Part shown: positions 57,901 through 63,867 of the stretch, one piece after another | Position numbering within the stretch: the stretch's first letter is position 1 | How the letters are laid out: every line of letters begins with the position of its first letter | Assembly: GCA_023229645.1 (NCBI GenBank) | Contig: JALNYU010000021.1 | Coordinates: forward strand, 7,686-71,685 | Length of the DNA stretch: 64,000 nucleotides | Source: Nevskia sp. | Lineage (GTDB): Bacteria > Pseudomonadota > Gammaproteobacteria > Nevskiales > Nevskiaceae | Direction of reading: 5' to 3' | Position numbers and translations under genes: made by a program | The notes under the pieces: generated by a model | The model's database searches: none | Told to the model about the DNA's origin: nothing | What the model saw: the letters and a program-made list of their open reading frames with translations, nothing else

Positions 57901-60772
57901 CTACGTCGCCTTCGGCGGCAGCTACCGGCAGGCCCGGCAGCAGGCGACCAGCACCCTGCAAGGCTTTACCGCCGGGACCACCACCACCGCCTACGATACG
58001 CACGGCAATACCTTAAGCATCAACAACCCGACTGGGAACCCGACGCAGCAAGACTTTGTTAACGACGCCAGCGGCCGGATTCTGCATAAAACCGTCACCC
58101 GCAGCGGCAGTAATACGCCGGCCACCGAAGACTATTACTACGCTGGCGGCAATCCCATCGGCAGCTCCGGCACCGCCGACAGCCCGGTGCTGGACTACAA
58201 CTACACGCCGATCTCCGACCGCTACCCGGCCCTAAACCCAGGTCAGTACGTGGTGCAGAGCAGCACCGAGACCTTGCAAAGCATCGCGCTGACGGTATTC
58301 GGCGACGAAAATCTCTGGTACCTGATCGCCGACGCCAACGGTTTGTCCATCAGCGATTCGCTGACGCCCGGCCAGACCCTGATTCTGCCCAATCAGGTCA
58401 GCAACCTGCGCAACACCGCCGATACCTTCCGGCCTTTTGATCCCAGCCAGATCATCAGCGATGCCACCCCCACTCCGCAGGCGCCACCGCCGCCACGCCA
58501 TAGCAGCAATATTTTTGCGACGATTTTGATTGTGGCGGTGGTTGTAGTGGCTTCCGTATTTACCGCCGGCGCGGCGGCGGCGGCGTTTGGTGTCGCAGGA
58601 GCGAGCGCCGCAACTGTAGGGTCAACGTTTGCCGCCGGCATCGCTGCAGTATCCGGCGGCAGTGCACTAGGGATCGCGGCCGCAGCTGTCGGTGGCGTCG
58701 TTGGATCGGCTCTTGGCCAAGGGGTGGCTATCGGGCTAGGCCAACAGAACCGTTTCTCGTTTACCCAGGTCGCCATCGGCGGCTTAGCGGCCGCCGCAGT
58801 CGCCGGCGCCGGCTATGGCATTGGGCAGCTGAGTCAGGCCGGCTTCTTCGGCAGCCAGGCCCAGGCCGCACAGAACGCCGCCGTTGCCGCCCAGGGCGCT
58901 GGCGCCGGCACCCAACTCGCGAGCAATGCCGCGACCCTCGCCCGCGCCGTACCCTCAGGCGTGCGCTTTGCCCAAGGCGCCCTGCAGGGCGCGCTCAGCG
59001 TCGCCAGTGGCCAGGGCATCAACATCGCCCTCGGCCAGCAGCAGCGCTTCTCCTTCGCTGCCGTGGCGGCCGGCGCCATCACCGGCGGCCTCGGCGCCAG
59101 CCTAGGCGATCCGAATCCGCCGCTGAACCCGGTTAACGCCCAGCCAACGGGCCTGGACTTTTCTGGCCTCGCCCGCGCCACCGTCCGCAACGACGCCTAT
59201 GGCGTGCTCAATCGTGGCTTGACCGTGCTGCTGGAAGGACGGGGCCGGATCGATTTGGCCAATATCGCCGCCGATGGCTTTGGTAATGCACTCGGCAATG
59301 CCATTGTTGGGGAACTCGTATTCCAAGATCAGCGCGGAAGCCTTTCCCCACAGGGCCAGCAGGCTTACGAAGAAGCCTTAGCCAATAATCAGGGCCGGCA
59401 ACAAGCGCTGGCCTTTGGCCAAGCGGTCGATCAAAACCCAGGGCTTGCTGCACGTGCGCGTACCCGGAATGGCGGAACATATCTGCCGTCGGCAGGTGGC
59501 GCAGGCGCAGGAACAGCGGCGGCCTTTGGCGACGCGGGCTCGGCCAGCGGCACCGATGGTGGCGGTGGAACCGATCCAGGAAACATCATCGTACTTCCTC
59601 CACTCACCGTCCGCGGCGATCCGAACGCGTCGCTTGCGCAAAGAACGCAAGATATTGTTTCCGCATTTGAGAATGCTTCCCAGACAATTGCCAACCAATA
59701 CAGCGACGCACTTAACCGGCCTGCGACGTCTTCTCCAAATCGGCCCCGCACCGCTTTACTTCAGCAGCTGAATGCTGCTGCCCGTGCATATAACCCTAGC
59801 CTTATCGTCGCCGATCAAGGCGTAGACGCGCTCCTGGAACGCGGCCAGACCTACCTGGGCAATCTGGCTGAGCGTTATAACGACCTCGGTACGCGGGCCG
59901 CGAGTATCAGCCCAGCGCTCGCCGCCGTGGTTGCTGGCGGCTATCCGGTTGTCCGAGTCGGCACCGATCTATTGCAAGGGGCGTTGGGTGCCCCGCGCTT
60001 GATTACCAGCGACTCCCAGCTTCCGGAGCTCGTCGGCGCTGCGCTCAATCCCGGCAACACCGCGCGAAATATCGTTAACGCAATCCGCCAGAACGCGCTG
60101 CAGGATAACGCCGTGCTGGCCGCAGAGCTTCTGATCCCGTTCGCACCCGGCGTCGCTCGGCTGGCACCCCGCCTGCCCGGTATCGGCTCCGCGCTAGGGG
60201 CGGATGTCAGACTCTCACAATCAGCAGGGCTGACCTTTACCACTGATGTTGCAACTTATCGCCTGCGATCGCCGTTTGCACCTCAGCTTGCTTTGGCCGC
60301 CAGCGATGTCGGCGCGTTTCAGGCCCTTCAAAATCCATTGGTCAGGGTTGCAACAAATAGCGAACTTGGTCTGACTGAACTGGATCCGAATATCGTTCGC
60401 TACTCTCAAGCAACGGTGAAGCAGCAAGGTGCTACCATTCCTAGGCTTATTGAAAGCTTGCAGCGAAACGGCTTCGTCGTCGAGCCTGATAGACTTATTG
60501 ATATCGTTCGATTGCCAGATGGACAACTTACCTCCCTTGATAACACACGCATTTTGGCGGCGCAAAGAGCAGGTGTGAACATCCAGGCTCGTGTGTTTGA
60601 CTACACTGATCCGTTACCAAATGACGCAGATTTCGTATCCCGGTTTATCGGTCGAAATGGTCAGGTCCCGACGACCTATGGTGAAGCAATAGTGAATAGA
60701 ATTAGCAATCAGAAATTGGCCTTCCGTAATCTTTATCCGTACGGATCGCCGTATATTGGGAGCATATATTAA
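45992..60772 (+). CDS. Giant Rhs/YD-repeat polymorphic toxin protein with cadherin-like and LysM modules
   Basis: A 4926-residue protein. YD repeats (Y-D-x-x-G-R pattern) fill most of residues 100-4000. Inserted modules include two cadherin-like repeats (about 726-1030, with DLDADDS and LDLDANDS and the late INVSDGQ/ISVSDGQ), a jelly-roll-like domain (about 1226-1421), a LysM domain (about 4083-4137, YVVQSSTETLQSIALTVFG) and a glycine/alanine-rich hydrophobic stretch (about 4172-4250). The last ~145 residues differ from the orphan copy and form the toxin tip: SLDNTRILAAQRAGVNIQAR and TYGEAIVNRISNQ resemble ParB/sulfiredoxin-like toxin tips. No signal peptide, PAAR, VgrG or Eag partner is visible. 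AGGGG supports the ATG at 45992 over 45965. The stop overlaps the immunity gene start. Confidence 0.9.
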   Translation: MTSIIVGNGLGILDSSLTQLNGFGSAGGAAIGAQGRDGALVNAATGNLLLSARDEFLASIGLDTSLTRTYNSQGQFDGDNNDGFRLSIYRSLTLADDPASNHGVIQRVGGDGHVSTFTYDATDGAWHSSEGAGARDTLAFAAGQWQYTEGGTGFRETYSASGQLLAAADGDNNVVTYSYTGNLITQIQDASGQTVYLEYSGNKLADIRIVGLTPEATSGASTESIIRVRYSYDSLDRLQSVQVDLTPGSDNSTADGKVFNTHYEYDGNSARVTKVTQDDGSSLAISYIQIDGEYRVATLTDGLDRITYFDYDLAARRTDVTDALGYVTSYTYDDANRLTQVDAPTTDSGAASIQYSYDERGNVIRVTDSENRSVDYGYDAHDNLILVSDALGNTTTRSYDGNDRLLTSAVYLSVDPNSGTPIGPPSTTHYVYDDSLRLNFNPSFIVTPEGRVAQYLYDARGEQTSAIQYQGAFYHGSDFTSGSLATWAAAQNKTRTQRVDSRYDLTGQIKTVTSYAGVNSDGTGRADGSQSTRRYVYDARGRLLISVDPRGTSTAAGPPYVTRYVYDGLDRTIQIVDATQRVTLTHYDDANNQIVTTAANGLQTTSVYSKAGEILSVSRASSTGQALGTTAYTYDADGRLRITTAPTGARTFYLYDERGRQIGVVSPAGEFTETVYNRANQIIRTIQYAQRLYSTSLLVDSDGNPSRYVDLLYLRTLASRSNYGPYLDLDADDSSDSFGSDYQTRYTVRGSNTAAVDSDLTVSDSDSIDLTSATIQLDNRLNGAEERLSIDLSGTLLTANYDAQTGQLQLTGAASVFQYQRVLRTLTYRNDAVAIANGNRSVHINVSDGQQVGNDAVSIISVDVAPIAPTLDLDANDSTAVGTDYRVAYHRDDLIPPGETAPIISAVDSDLTITAPNGYLTSAYIALGYTPDLADERLLIDLSGTPITGSYDSATGQLQLTGTATVAQYQQVLRTLQYQNNSTQLADGPRGIVISVSDGQSTSNVANAFIDVDTTIGPTTNGGDAGVFNAIYIDPANSTNRITAYFYDAAGRLAYAVDSQDFVTQSIYDGAGRKTADIRYARSATGTVQNADGTTTLLLTPSSEDRTTRYFYDEDGLLVGTLDAAGYLTETVYDAAGEAARTTTYATATNSALRATGTLDALRPAANTQYDRTSYAFYDSEGRITGSLDAEGYLTTYEYDLAGNQTQQTRHQNPVLTSPANAALFEQNFDNSLDGFGAGPIFAPPTAEFFSVENGQLALHTRSSAEPLSFADSFPLLIGNRDYAQSEGVTFRFEFTIPQGGVSGSIYIGITNLPGDGAALRSHDLYLSQTTATWESDVGYGSEQGSPVNLTPGTTYVLVFTTSASGTTLNLAEKGAPSGSLLSHFDGLTDFGDIRSFFQVYHGPGVQDSTVYVDNVAELPGSASGANTFSGIASGLAAGTLGELELSDLIVAASGAGDRTTTQQYDALNRLVQQTDYQGTVTGYTYDPLSGYLTSSTRALGQLDNQGNSEARTISTRYDALGRVIATLSGEGSAALAAAGSDTAAQDAVFASYGTRYSYDLAGRQISSTDANGHSTYFYYDQDGRLRFTVNAAGEVSETRYNAFGEISETTSYDGRIEVDGLAGGTLLFDDFSSTDAIFDARRSDGTLYNGAGRYTRYEYIDKRGLLNQIVDANRSVTLRYYNAFGELQTQIQDTGPDDFQAHQRINEYRYDTRGLQTQTIVDVGGLALTSRVLQYDAFGQALQTQDANGNISSVAYDRLGRTVAVTDALDATAASTYDAFDNVLTQTDRNGQTTRYAYDDAARSVTVTTPEGIVTVRKSDRNGQTIAITDGENNTTTFAYNLGGQLTRTTDPLGNTTTSQYDHAGLLLTSIDARGTRIAYAYDAANRVLSRTLDPSGLNLVTRYAYDAFGETIAVTDANGVVTETVYDNRGQALYVVVDTVPRSGHPAPLQQATAYSYDAEGRVLTVAEGITASGSSGAFVIDPSSALRTTQYEYDNAGRRTAQIVDPGAGKLNITTRYAYDNNSNLIRSTDARSNVTRYFYDADNRQRYVVDALGGVIESRYDNASRVVQTIAYANAIKSSVLSDASAAATIGALVNTDPNRDRLATQLYDRDGRVAYTIDAVGATTGYVYDRDNRVVSSTRYAAALNIAALSAETNLSTIADQLGAGNSGDENTQTIYDAAGRISQTIDAEGNSEYYAYDGNGNRTQLTNKNGSVFNYLFDSANRLIEQDSPTINVYSGNSAIPTSVSIRTRILYDGLNNVSARIENYNAPANSRVTRYEYDATGRQVRTVNAATLSLNGTVYGSQVGVYDAANDSSSGYGNSRADFETVQGLVTDTFYDALGNAVASRDAAGNYSYKLYDSVGRLAYEIDAERQVTAYSYDANGNLTRQRRYAVAIDSSSGGSGSLQTLEAGINSALDANGNAAARTAALTALGRVALQVGDLSGTDGGIVLRLSGLSGADSRDVVTQYDALNRQSQVTLPGVDYYLTHGDGSANIGHASPTTSYQYDRFGDLIQQSALRDPSSGETITTYFGYDQAGRQTDVLDSLGYYSRNRFDSLGRLIETTQYARAQTPSQDSFGTPIFAGFTPLTTSPSDNNPAGYDRIVQYGYDRLDRQTSQTRHNIRNYTLDGNGNLVQSNTDAITRTVYDGVGNIVSTTDAQGATTLNYYDALGRLIGVQQPSRTNTVDYSRVTLRSFSASATLASPTSVAVQYDTLRRWGDGDTRVTIEYESDYTAYTTETEYDGETGRTIVRQFPYTAHGTFTQSADRAAIESQTGLTLALPSDRRNVVIHSYRVEKAVSNGAGTSFVTVYDSAQSSGQPRLEIGQLPSAVANITFLINGVSPAGQTITKVGDFWFVTAPSLPAGDYQYTITATGSTGQPVNLSSVGGTAAGTFADNFTIHPSEDGNSPSITTANSATTQTPLTVFRFDALGNQLAQIRFAAANVSAATLASGILPPSDDSIDPITRYAYDILGRVIQTTDAEGGVEDQSYDAFGNVTRTWQTLTEYSLTSTTLDHAVRQLTLTRYDQVGRQIDQFAVDDITGGVAEGTHFGAQYNAFGEQTLRQVRHQRESDDLALLNDIGSEYYSYDAAGRLIQSNQNGANIAYRYDLQGNATQTALLGLNGVRIATDTVYDTLGRAIQRRLPASTNVASSSLTPNDGAAVAISFVGGGVTVGAFSSEGFPSNIPGEPGYTVVNNVPLSWPALASGGSYQVLITYRTQGGNEVTYTTTLSGNQLSGGTIEWDQDYGTANLGSRALIASITRIRVEQTSGLDQVIVRASGVSGPTLGLDLTGFANGSVVGNSLSYRLTTASAYSTATVTPAGLNANLVGLPSNLADGSYVYYFDTEENTADLPASTQTRWAGTFTVSGGVVTSFGAAPTDAGGGGDENAAPRPILNQTLDRWGNVLASVDPRNAEWITYYRYNDLNQVEQITQPTVNIGLEDTTVVPGTPESFTYYDSLGRAIGGRDANGHLSTRIYDTAGQVIEERRADGSRWTYAYDALGREVQEGDGIGLSTTRSYDRLDRLTRVQQNGYTTDPQQFSFYAYDQAGNRILSENGLGEITTSVYDSRGRLIEVRQPLWGRVDSTHLNLRTQYSYDDLGRQTIEARGSQSTHTSYDYFGRRLSSTDLAGSQTTYSYDVYGRLIRQTSTRVNQQLATAGAATSVSTGGEDLEYQYNADGSVAQIIDHNPAGDGHDRITRYAYDLAGNRTQELVEDSVTGARYQDAHLFYDALGRLSAETDRGASISYSYDAVGNRRRVLTQTQGSTPGTVASNDRWYRYDALNRLTLANGGRVNGQIVGDIIGYDGNGNRAYVQSGSLYTLYRYTPDHQISQIYRSGSTSTSTGTLTQQRRYDAAGRVVEIDDNSYTGSTLTRIDRQRLYYNADGQLITQLNDHATNGAAFQADSRIRYSDSSASATVDDNNRGAVGSDLGFYDPNLGGQPSRYTVEANNDSDSAYDYTSTYRSDYVAFGGSYRQARQQATSTLQGFTAGTTTTAYDTHGNTLSINNPTGNPTQQDFVNDASGRILHKTVTRSGSNTPATEDYYYAGGNPIGSSGTADSPVLDYNYTPISDRYPALNPGQYVVQSSTETLQSIALTVFGDENLWYLIADANGLSISDSLTPGQTLILPNQVSNLRNTADTFRPFDPSQIISDATPTPQAPPPPRHSSNIFATILIVAVVVVASVFTAGAAAAAFGVAGASAATVGSTFAAGIAAVSGGSALGIAAAAVGGVVGSALGQGVAIGLGQQNRFSFTQVAIGGLAAAAVAGAGYGIGQLSQAGFFGSQAQAAQNAAVAAQGAGAGTQLASNAATLARAVPSGVRFAQGALQGALSVASGQGINIALGQQQRFSFAAVAAGAITGGLGASLGDPNPPLNPVNAQPTGLDFSGLARATVRNDAYGVLNRGLTVLLEGRGRIDLANIAADGFGNALGNAIVGELVFQDQRGSLSPQGQQAYEEALANNQGRQQALAFGQAVDQNPGLAARARTRNGGTYLPSAGGAGAGTAAAFGDAGSASGTDGGGGTDPGNIIVLPPLTVRGDPNASLAQRTQDIVSAFENASQTIANQYSDALNRPATSSPNRPRTALLQQLNAAARAYNPSLIVADQGVDALLERGQTYLGNLAERYNDLGTRAASISPALAAVVAGGYPVVRVGTDLLQGALGAPRLITSDSQLPELVGAALNPGNTARNIVNAIRQNALQDNAVLAAELLIPFAPGVARLAPRLPGIGSALGADVRLSQSAGLTFTTDVATYRLRSPFAPQLALAASDVGAFQALQNPLVRVATNSELGLTELDPNIVRYSQATVKQQGATIPRLIESLQRNGFVVEPDRLIDIVRLPDGQLTSLDNTRILAAQRAGVNIQARVFDYTDPLPNDADFVSRFIGRNGQVPTTYGEAIVNRISNQKLAFRNLYPYGSPYIGSIY
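56031..56144 (+). repeat. Short rhs segment reused in the orphan cassette
   Basis: About 114 bases encoding YFDTEENTADLPASTQTRW. It is about 90% identical to 61828-61941, differing at scattered third positions and a few residues. In the full-length gene it lies 3.1 kb before the long repeat; in the orphan cassette it joins that repeat directly. Confidence 0.85.
59271..60337 (+). repeat. Long rhs 3'-core repeat, copy 1
   Basis: 1067 bases repeated at 61951-63017 with an offset of 2680 and only one difference that I found (T at 59284 against C at 61964). It encodes the end of the conserved Rhs core up to AFQALQNP, after which the two toxin tips differ. Confidence 0.95.
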
Positions 60773-61131
60773 TGGATGTCGAGTTGCTTAGCCCTCAGGA
60801 GCTACCAGAATGGTTCGTATACCCCGAGGATTTCCTGAATGCCCTTCAGTCGGAGGTGCATAACATTGGAGCGGCTTGGCAATTTTTGCACGGAAAATGG
60901 TTGCGCGTAAGATATTCGGGCTTGAAAAAGCGATTTCCCAGTCGAGATTTGGTACCGTTTGCGCGTCGTCTAGATTGTGACGACATTGCCTGTTGGGAAC
61001 GAAGTTCTTTCCCATCGGTGCATGTAGTGCATGATTTCTGTGCGCCCGGCTGGGAGGAGCGGCAAAGCTTTCCTTCGTTTCTGGCTTGGGTATCGGATGC
61101 TCAAAAAGAGGCAAGGGATTTTGATGATTAA
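60772..61131 (+). CDS. Probable immunity protein of the Rhs tip
   Basis: A 119-residue protein whose ATG overlaps the rhs stop (TAATG), the usual place of the cognate immunity gene. The C-terminal half, with SRDLVPFARRLDCDDIACWE and HDFCAPGWEERQSFPSF, resembles the SMI1/KNR4 (SUKH)-type immunity families. There is no signal peptide, so it would protect the cytoplasm, as expected if the toxin acts on nucleic acid. The gene is clearly AT-richer than the rhs core, a sign of separate acquisition. Confidence 0.75.
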   Translation: MDVELLSPQELPEWFVYPEDFLNALQSEVHNIGAAWQFLHGKWLRVRYSGLKKRFPSRDLVPFARRLDCDDIACWERSSFPSVHVVHDFCAPGWEERQSFPSFLAWVSDAQKEARDFDD

Positions 61132-61687
61132 TGAACGCAATTTTTCAGAAATCAGTCGTATTGTTTCTCATGCACTTCGACATGAACCCTGGGTTTACGA
61201 GTTAGCGCTTGATTCTGAAGGCTGGGTACAAGTTGAGACATTGCTGTTAGCGTTGCGTACCGAGCAACAGAAATGGGCCAATCTATGTGCGAATGATTTA
61301 GTAGAGATGATCGGACAATCTGGCAAGAAACGTCATGAGATTCGAGATGGTAGGATTCGAGCACTCTATGGTCATTCGGTTCCTGAGAAATTGCGGAATA
61401 CACCAGCAGAACCTCCAGCAGCCTTATATCACGGGACTGCCCCTGAGACGGTTGTAAAAATTAAGGAAGAAGGCTTGAAGTCTATGGATCGGCAGTATGT
61501 GCATCTATCGATAGACACTGAGATGGCTCTACAGGTCGGTCGACGTAAATCGTTGCGGCCAGTAATTTTGAAGGTAACTGCGTTATCAGCTTGGCGAGCA
61601 GGTGTGAAGTTCTATACCGGCAATGACCGTATTTGGTTGGCGGATATGGTTCCAGCTGTGTTTGTCACCGCGTGTACGGCAGAATAA
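61124..61687 (+). CDS. kptA: RNA 2'-phosphotransferase (KptA/Tpt1)
   Basis: NAD-dependent enzyme that removes an internal 2'-phosphate from RNA, left for example by tRNA ligation or repair; relatives can ADP-ribosylate nucleic acid ends. The 187 residues cover the full family: ISRIVSHALRHEPW, then KKRHEIRDGRIRALYGHS, LYHGTAPE, MDRQYVHLSIDTEMA, LRPVILKV and GNDRIWLADMVPAV. The LRH, R-x-R and H-x-S signature residues of the active site appear intact. The start at 61124 is supported by AAGGGA and overlaps the immunity stop by eight bases, so translation is coupled with the toxin-immunity pair. A repair or co-immunity role is inference. Confidence 0.88.
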   Translation: MINERNFSEISRIVSHALRHEPWVYELALDSEGWVQVETLLLALRTEQQKWANLCANDLVEMIGQSGKKRHEIRDGRIRALYGHSVPEKLRNTPAEPPAALYHGTAPETVVKIKEEGLKSMDRQYVHLSIDTEMALQVGRRKSLRPVILKVTALSAWRAGVKFYTGNDRIWLADMVPAVFVTACTAE

Positions 61688-61827
61688 TGCAAACAGCGCA
61701 CGCGTTGAGGGATGCTAATCTACCCACCGGGAAGCGGCATATAAGGCGTGAGCGGAATGGCGGGATCCGCTGCGCTACTGCCGCCCTTGTATCTTGTCTT
61801 CAGAGCACCTCAAACTGGGATTATCTT

Positions 61828-61941
61828 ACTTCGACACTGAAGAAAACACGGCCGACTTGCCCGCCTCAACGCAAACACGTTGGGCCGGCACCTTCACCGT
61901 ATCGAGCGGGGTCGTTACCAACTTTGGCGACGCGCCGACCG
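61828..61941 (+). repeat. Copy of the 56.0-kb rhs segment in the orphan cassette
   Basis: Matches 56031-56144 at about nine positions in ten. It marks the 5' edge of the orphan cassette; the 140 bases before it, 61688-61827, match nothing I can recognise. Confidence 0.85.
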
Positions 61942-61950
61942 AAACCGGCG

Positions 61951-63017
61951 CCGATGGCTTTGGCAATGCACTCGGCAATGCCATTGTTGGGGAACTCGTA
62001 TTCCAAGATCAGCGCGGAAGCCTTTCCCCACAGGGCCAGCAGGCTTACGAAGAAGCCTTAGCCAATAATCAGGGCCGGCAACAAGCGCTGGCCTTTGGCC
62101 AAGCGGTCGATCAAAACCCAGGGCTTGCTGCACGTGCGCGTACCCGGAATGGCGGAACATATCTGCCGTCGGCAGGTGGCGCAGGCGCAGGAACAGCGGC
62201 GGCCTTTGGCGACGCGGGCTCGGCCAGCGGCACCGATGGTGGCGGTGGAACCGATCCAGGAAACATCATCGTACTTCCTCCACTCACCGTCCGCGGCGAT
62301 CCGAACGCGTCGCTTGCGCAAAGAACGCAAGATATTGTTTCCGCATTTGAGAATGCTTCCCAGACAATTGCCAACCAATACAGCGACGCACTTAACCGGC
62401 CTGCGACGTCTTCTCCAAATCGGCCCCGCACCGCTTTACTTCAGCAGCTGAATGCTGCTGCCCGTGCATATAACCCTAGCCTTATCGTCGCCGATCAAGG
62501 CGTAGACGCGCTCCTGGAACGCGGCCAGACCTACCTGGGCAATCTGGCTGAGCGTTATAACGACCTCGGTACGCGGGCCGCGAGTATCAGCCCAGCGCTC
62601 GCCGCCGTGGTTGCTGGCGGCTATCCGGTTGTCCGAGTCGGCACCGATCTATTGCAAGGGGCGTTGGGTGCCCCGCGCTTGATTACCAGCGACTCCCAGC
62701 TTCCGGAGCTCGTCGGCGCTGCGCTCAATCCCGGCAACACCGCGCGAAATATCGTTAACGCAATCCGCCAGAACGCGCTGCAGGATAACGCCGTGCTGGC
62801 CGCAGAGCTTCTGATCCCGTTCGCACCCGGCGTCGCTCGGCTGGCACCCCGCCTGCCCGGTATCGGCTCCGCGCTAGGGGCGGATGTCAGACTCTCACAA
62901 TCAGCAGGGCTGACCTTTACCACTGATGTTGCAACTTATCGCCTGCGATCGCCGTTTGCACCTCAGCTTGCTTTGGCCGCCAGCGATGTCGGCGCGTTTC
63001 AGGCCCTTCAAAATCCA
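61951..63017 (+). repeat. Long rhs 3'-core repeat, copy 2
   Basis: Near-identical to 59271-60337. Near identity over 1.07 kb in a direct repeat implies recent duplication or gene conversion, and provides a recombination track of 1.07 kb between the two toxin tips. Confidence 0.95.
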
Positions 63018-63452
63018 ATTGTTCGAGTTGGGACGGAATCGCAGATCGCCGCGCTGAATAATCTCGGGGTACCTTCAATTGATCACCCAATATTTTTCAG
63101 TGGTGGTATAGCTGGTTTTCAATATCCTACCGTTGGGGGGGATAATGTTTTCGGATTCTTACAATATCAAAATGGAACTCTTACTTCCCAGCTGTTTTCC
63201 ATCAACAATACTGCAGGAGGAGCACCAGCTGCATTTAGACAGTTTATTAATGGGTCTAATGAACTCGGCCGATCCTTGGGGTTAAAATCTTTAGAATTAC
63301 AGGGCGGCTCAGTGATAAACCGTGATCTGGCGAATGCGCTTTCGAGCAGAGGATTTACGCCCAAGCTGGTTCCAGTTCCAGATGCTTTGGGCGGCGGCAC
63401 TCAGGAAGTATTGTCTAAGGTCGTTTCCGTCCGATATTAAAGGGGATATAAC

Positions 63453-63713
63453 ATGTCTGAATTTTCTAAGTACGAGGCAATGCACGCAAGCGGAGTCGAT
63501 CCAGCCCATTCATATGGGGCTGCCAAAGTGGATGGCCTAGATCAACTGACTGGGATTCGTATGCTCAGGGTTGTCTACGGCTTATCGTTGATTGAGGCAA
63601 AAAAGATCAGCTTTGAAATAGACACAGGAAGGCCAGCAGATACGAGGGACCCAGGCTTAGAAAAAGAATTTATGGACGCTTTAGACGACCTAATAGGGGA
63701 CGAGCGGTCGTAG
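63453..63713 (+). CDS. Immunity candidate of the orphan tip
   Basis: An 86-residue acidic protein beginning 12 bases after the orphan cassette stop, with AAGGGG before the ATG. I do not recognise the family. A stretch LTGIRMLRVVYGLSLIEAKK recalls the helical face of ribosomal L7/L12 C-terminal domains, but this is weak. Position and size suggest the cognate immunity protein. It is AT-richer than the core genes. Confidence 0.7.
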   Translation: MSEFSKYEAMHASGVDPAHSYGAAKVDGLDQLTGIRMLRVVYGLSLIEAKKISFEIDTGRPADTRDPGLEKEFMDALDDLIGDERS

Positions 63714-63744
63714 CGAACTGGCCCAATTCTGACGGACACTGAAA

Positions 63745-63867
63745 TTAGGCTACATTCATCAGCGCTTCGAAATCCACCGGAGAGCGATAGTCGAGCGTCT
63801 GATGGCTACGTTGCCGGTTATAAAAGACCTCGATGTATTCGAAGATTTCTTGTCGTGCCTGATCGCG
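63745..63867 (-). pseudogene. IS3-family transposase fragment (C-terminal end)
   Basis: The minus strand encodes the typical end of an IS3-type OrfB/DDE transposase (RDQARQEIFEYIEVFYNRQR followed by SHQTLDYRSPVDFEALMNVA). The frame continues beyond 63867 but changes to unrelated content, so the gene is broken there, apparently joined to other repeat-like DNA (63868-64000). It marks the right edge of the toxin locus as a site of mobile-element activity. Confidence 0.85.

Larger units (their letters stand above)
61794..63440 (+). pseudogene. Orphan rhs 3' cassette with alternative toxin tip
   Basis: An open frame of 548 codons that begins only with TTG and has no ribosome-binding site, so it is probably a silent cassette. 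It consists of the 56.0-kb rhs segment joined in frame to the long repeat (an internal deletion of about 3117 bases relative to the full gene), followed by a different tip. The tip, about 140 residues after QNP, includes IDHPIFFSGGIAGFQYPTVG and SLGLKSLELQGGSVINRDL and ends KVVSVRY. The latter stretch vaguely recalls a GNAT fold; no toxin family is recognised. Recombination into the full-length gene would swap the toxin. An immunity candidate follows after 12 bases. Confidence 0.85.

Noticed and set aside
56627..58003. 458-codon open frame antisense to the rhs gene
   Set aside because: A shadow of YD-repeat codons in GC-rich DNA; composition is repetitive valine/alanine/glycine with no domain.
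45992..60772. Insecticidal Tc-type toxin identity for the giant rhs protein
   Set aside because: No TcB/SpvB-like N-terminal domain or TcA partner is visible; YD repeats alone do not show it.
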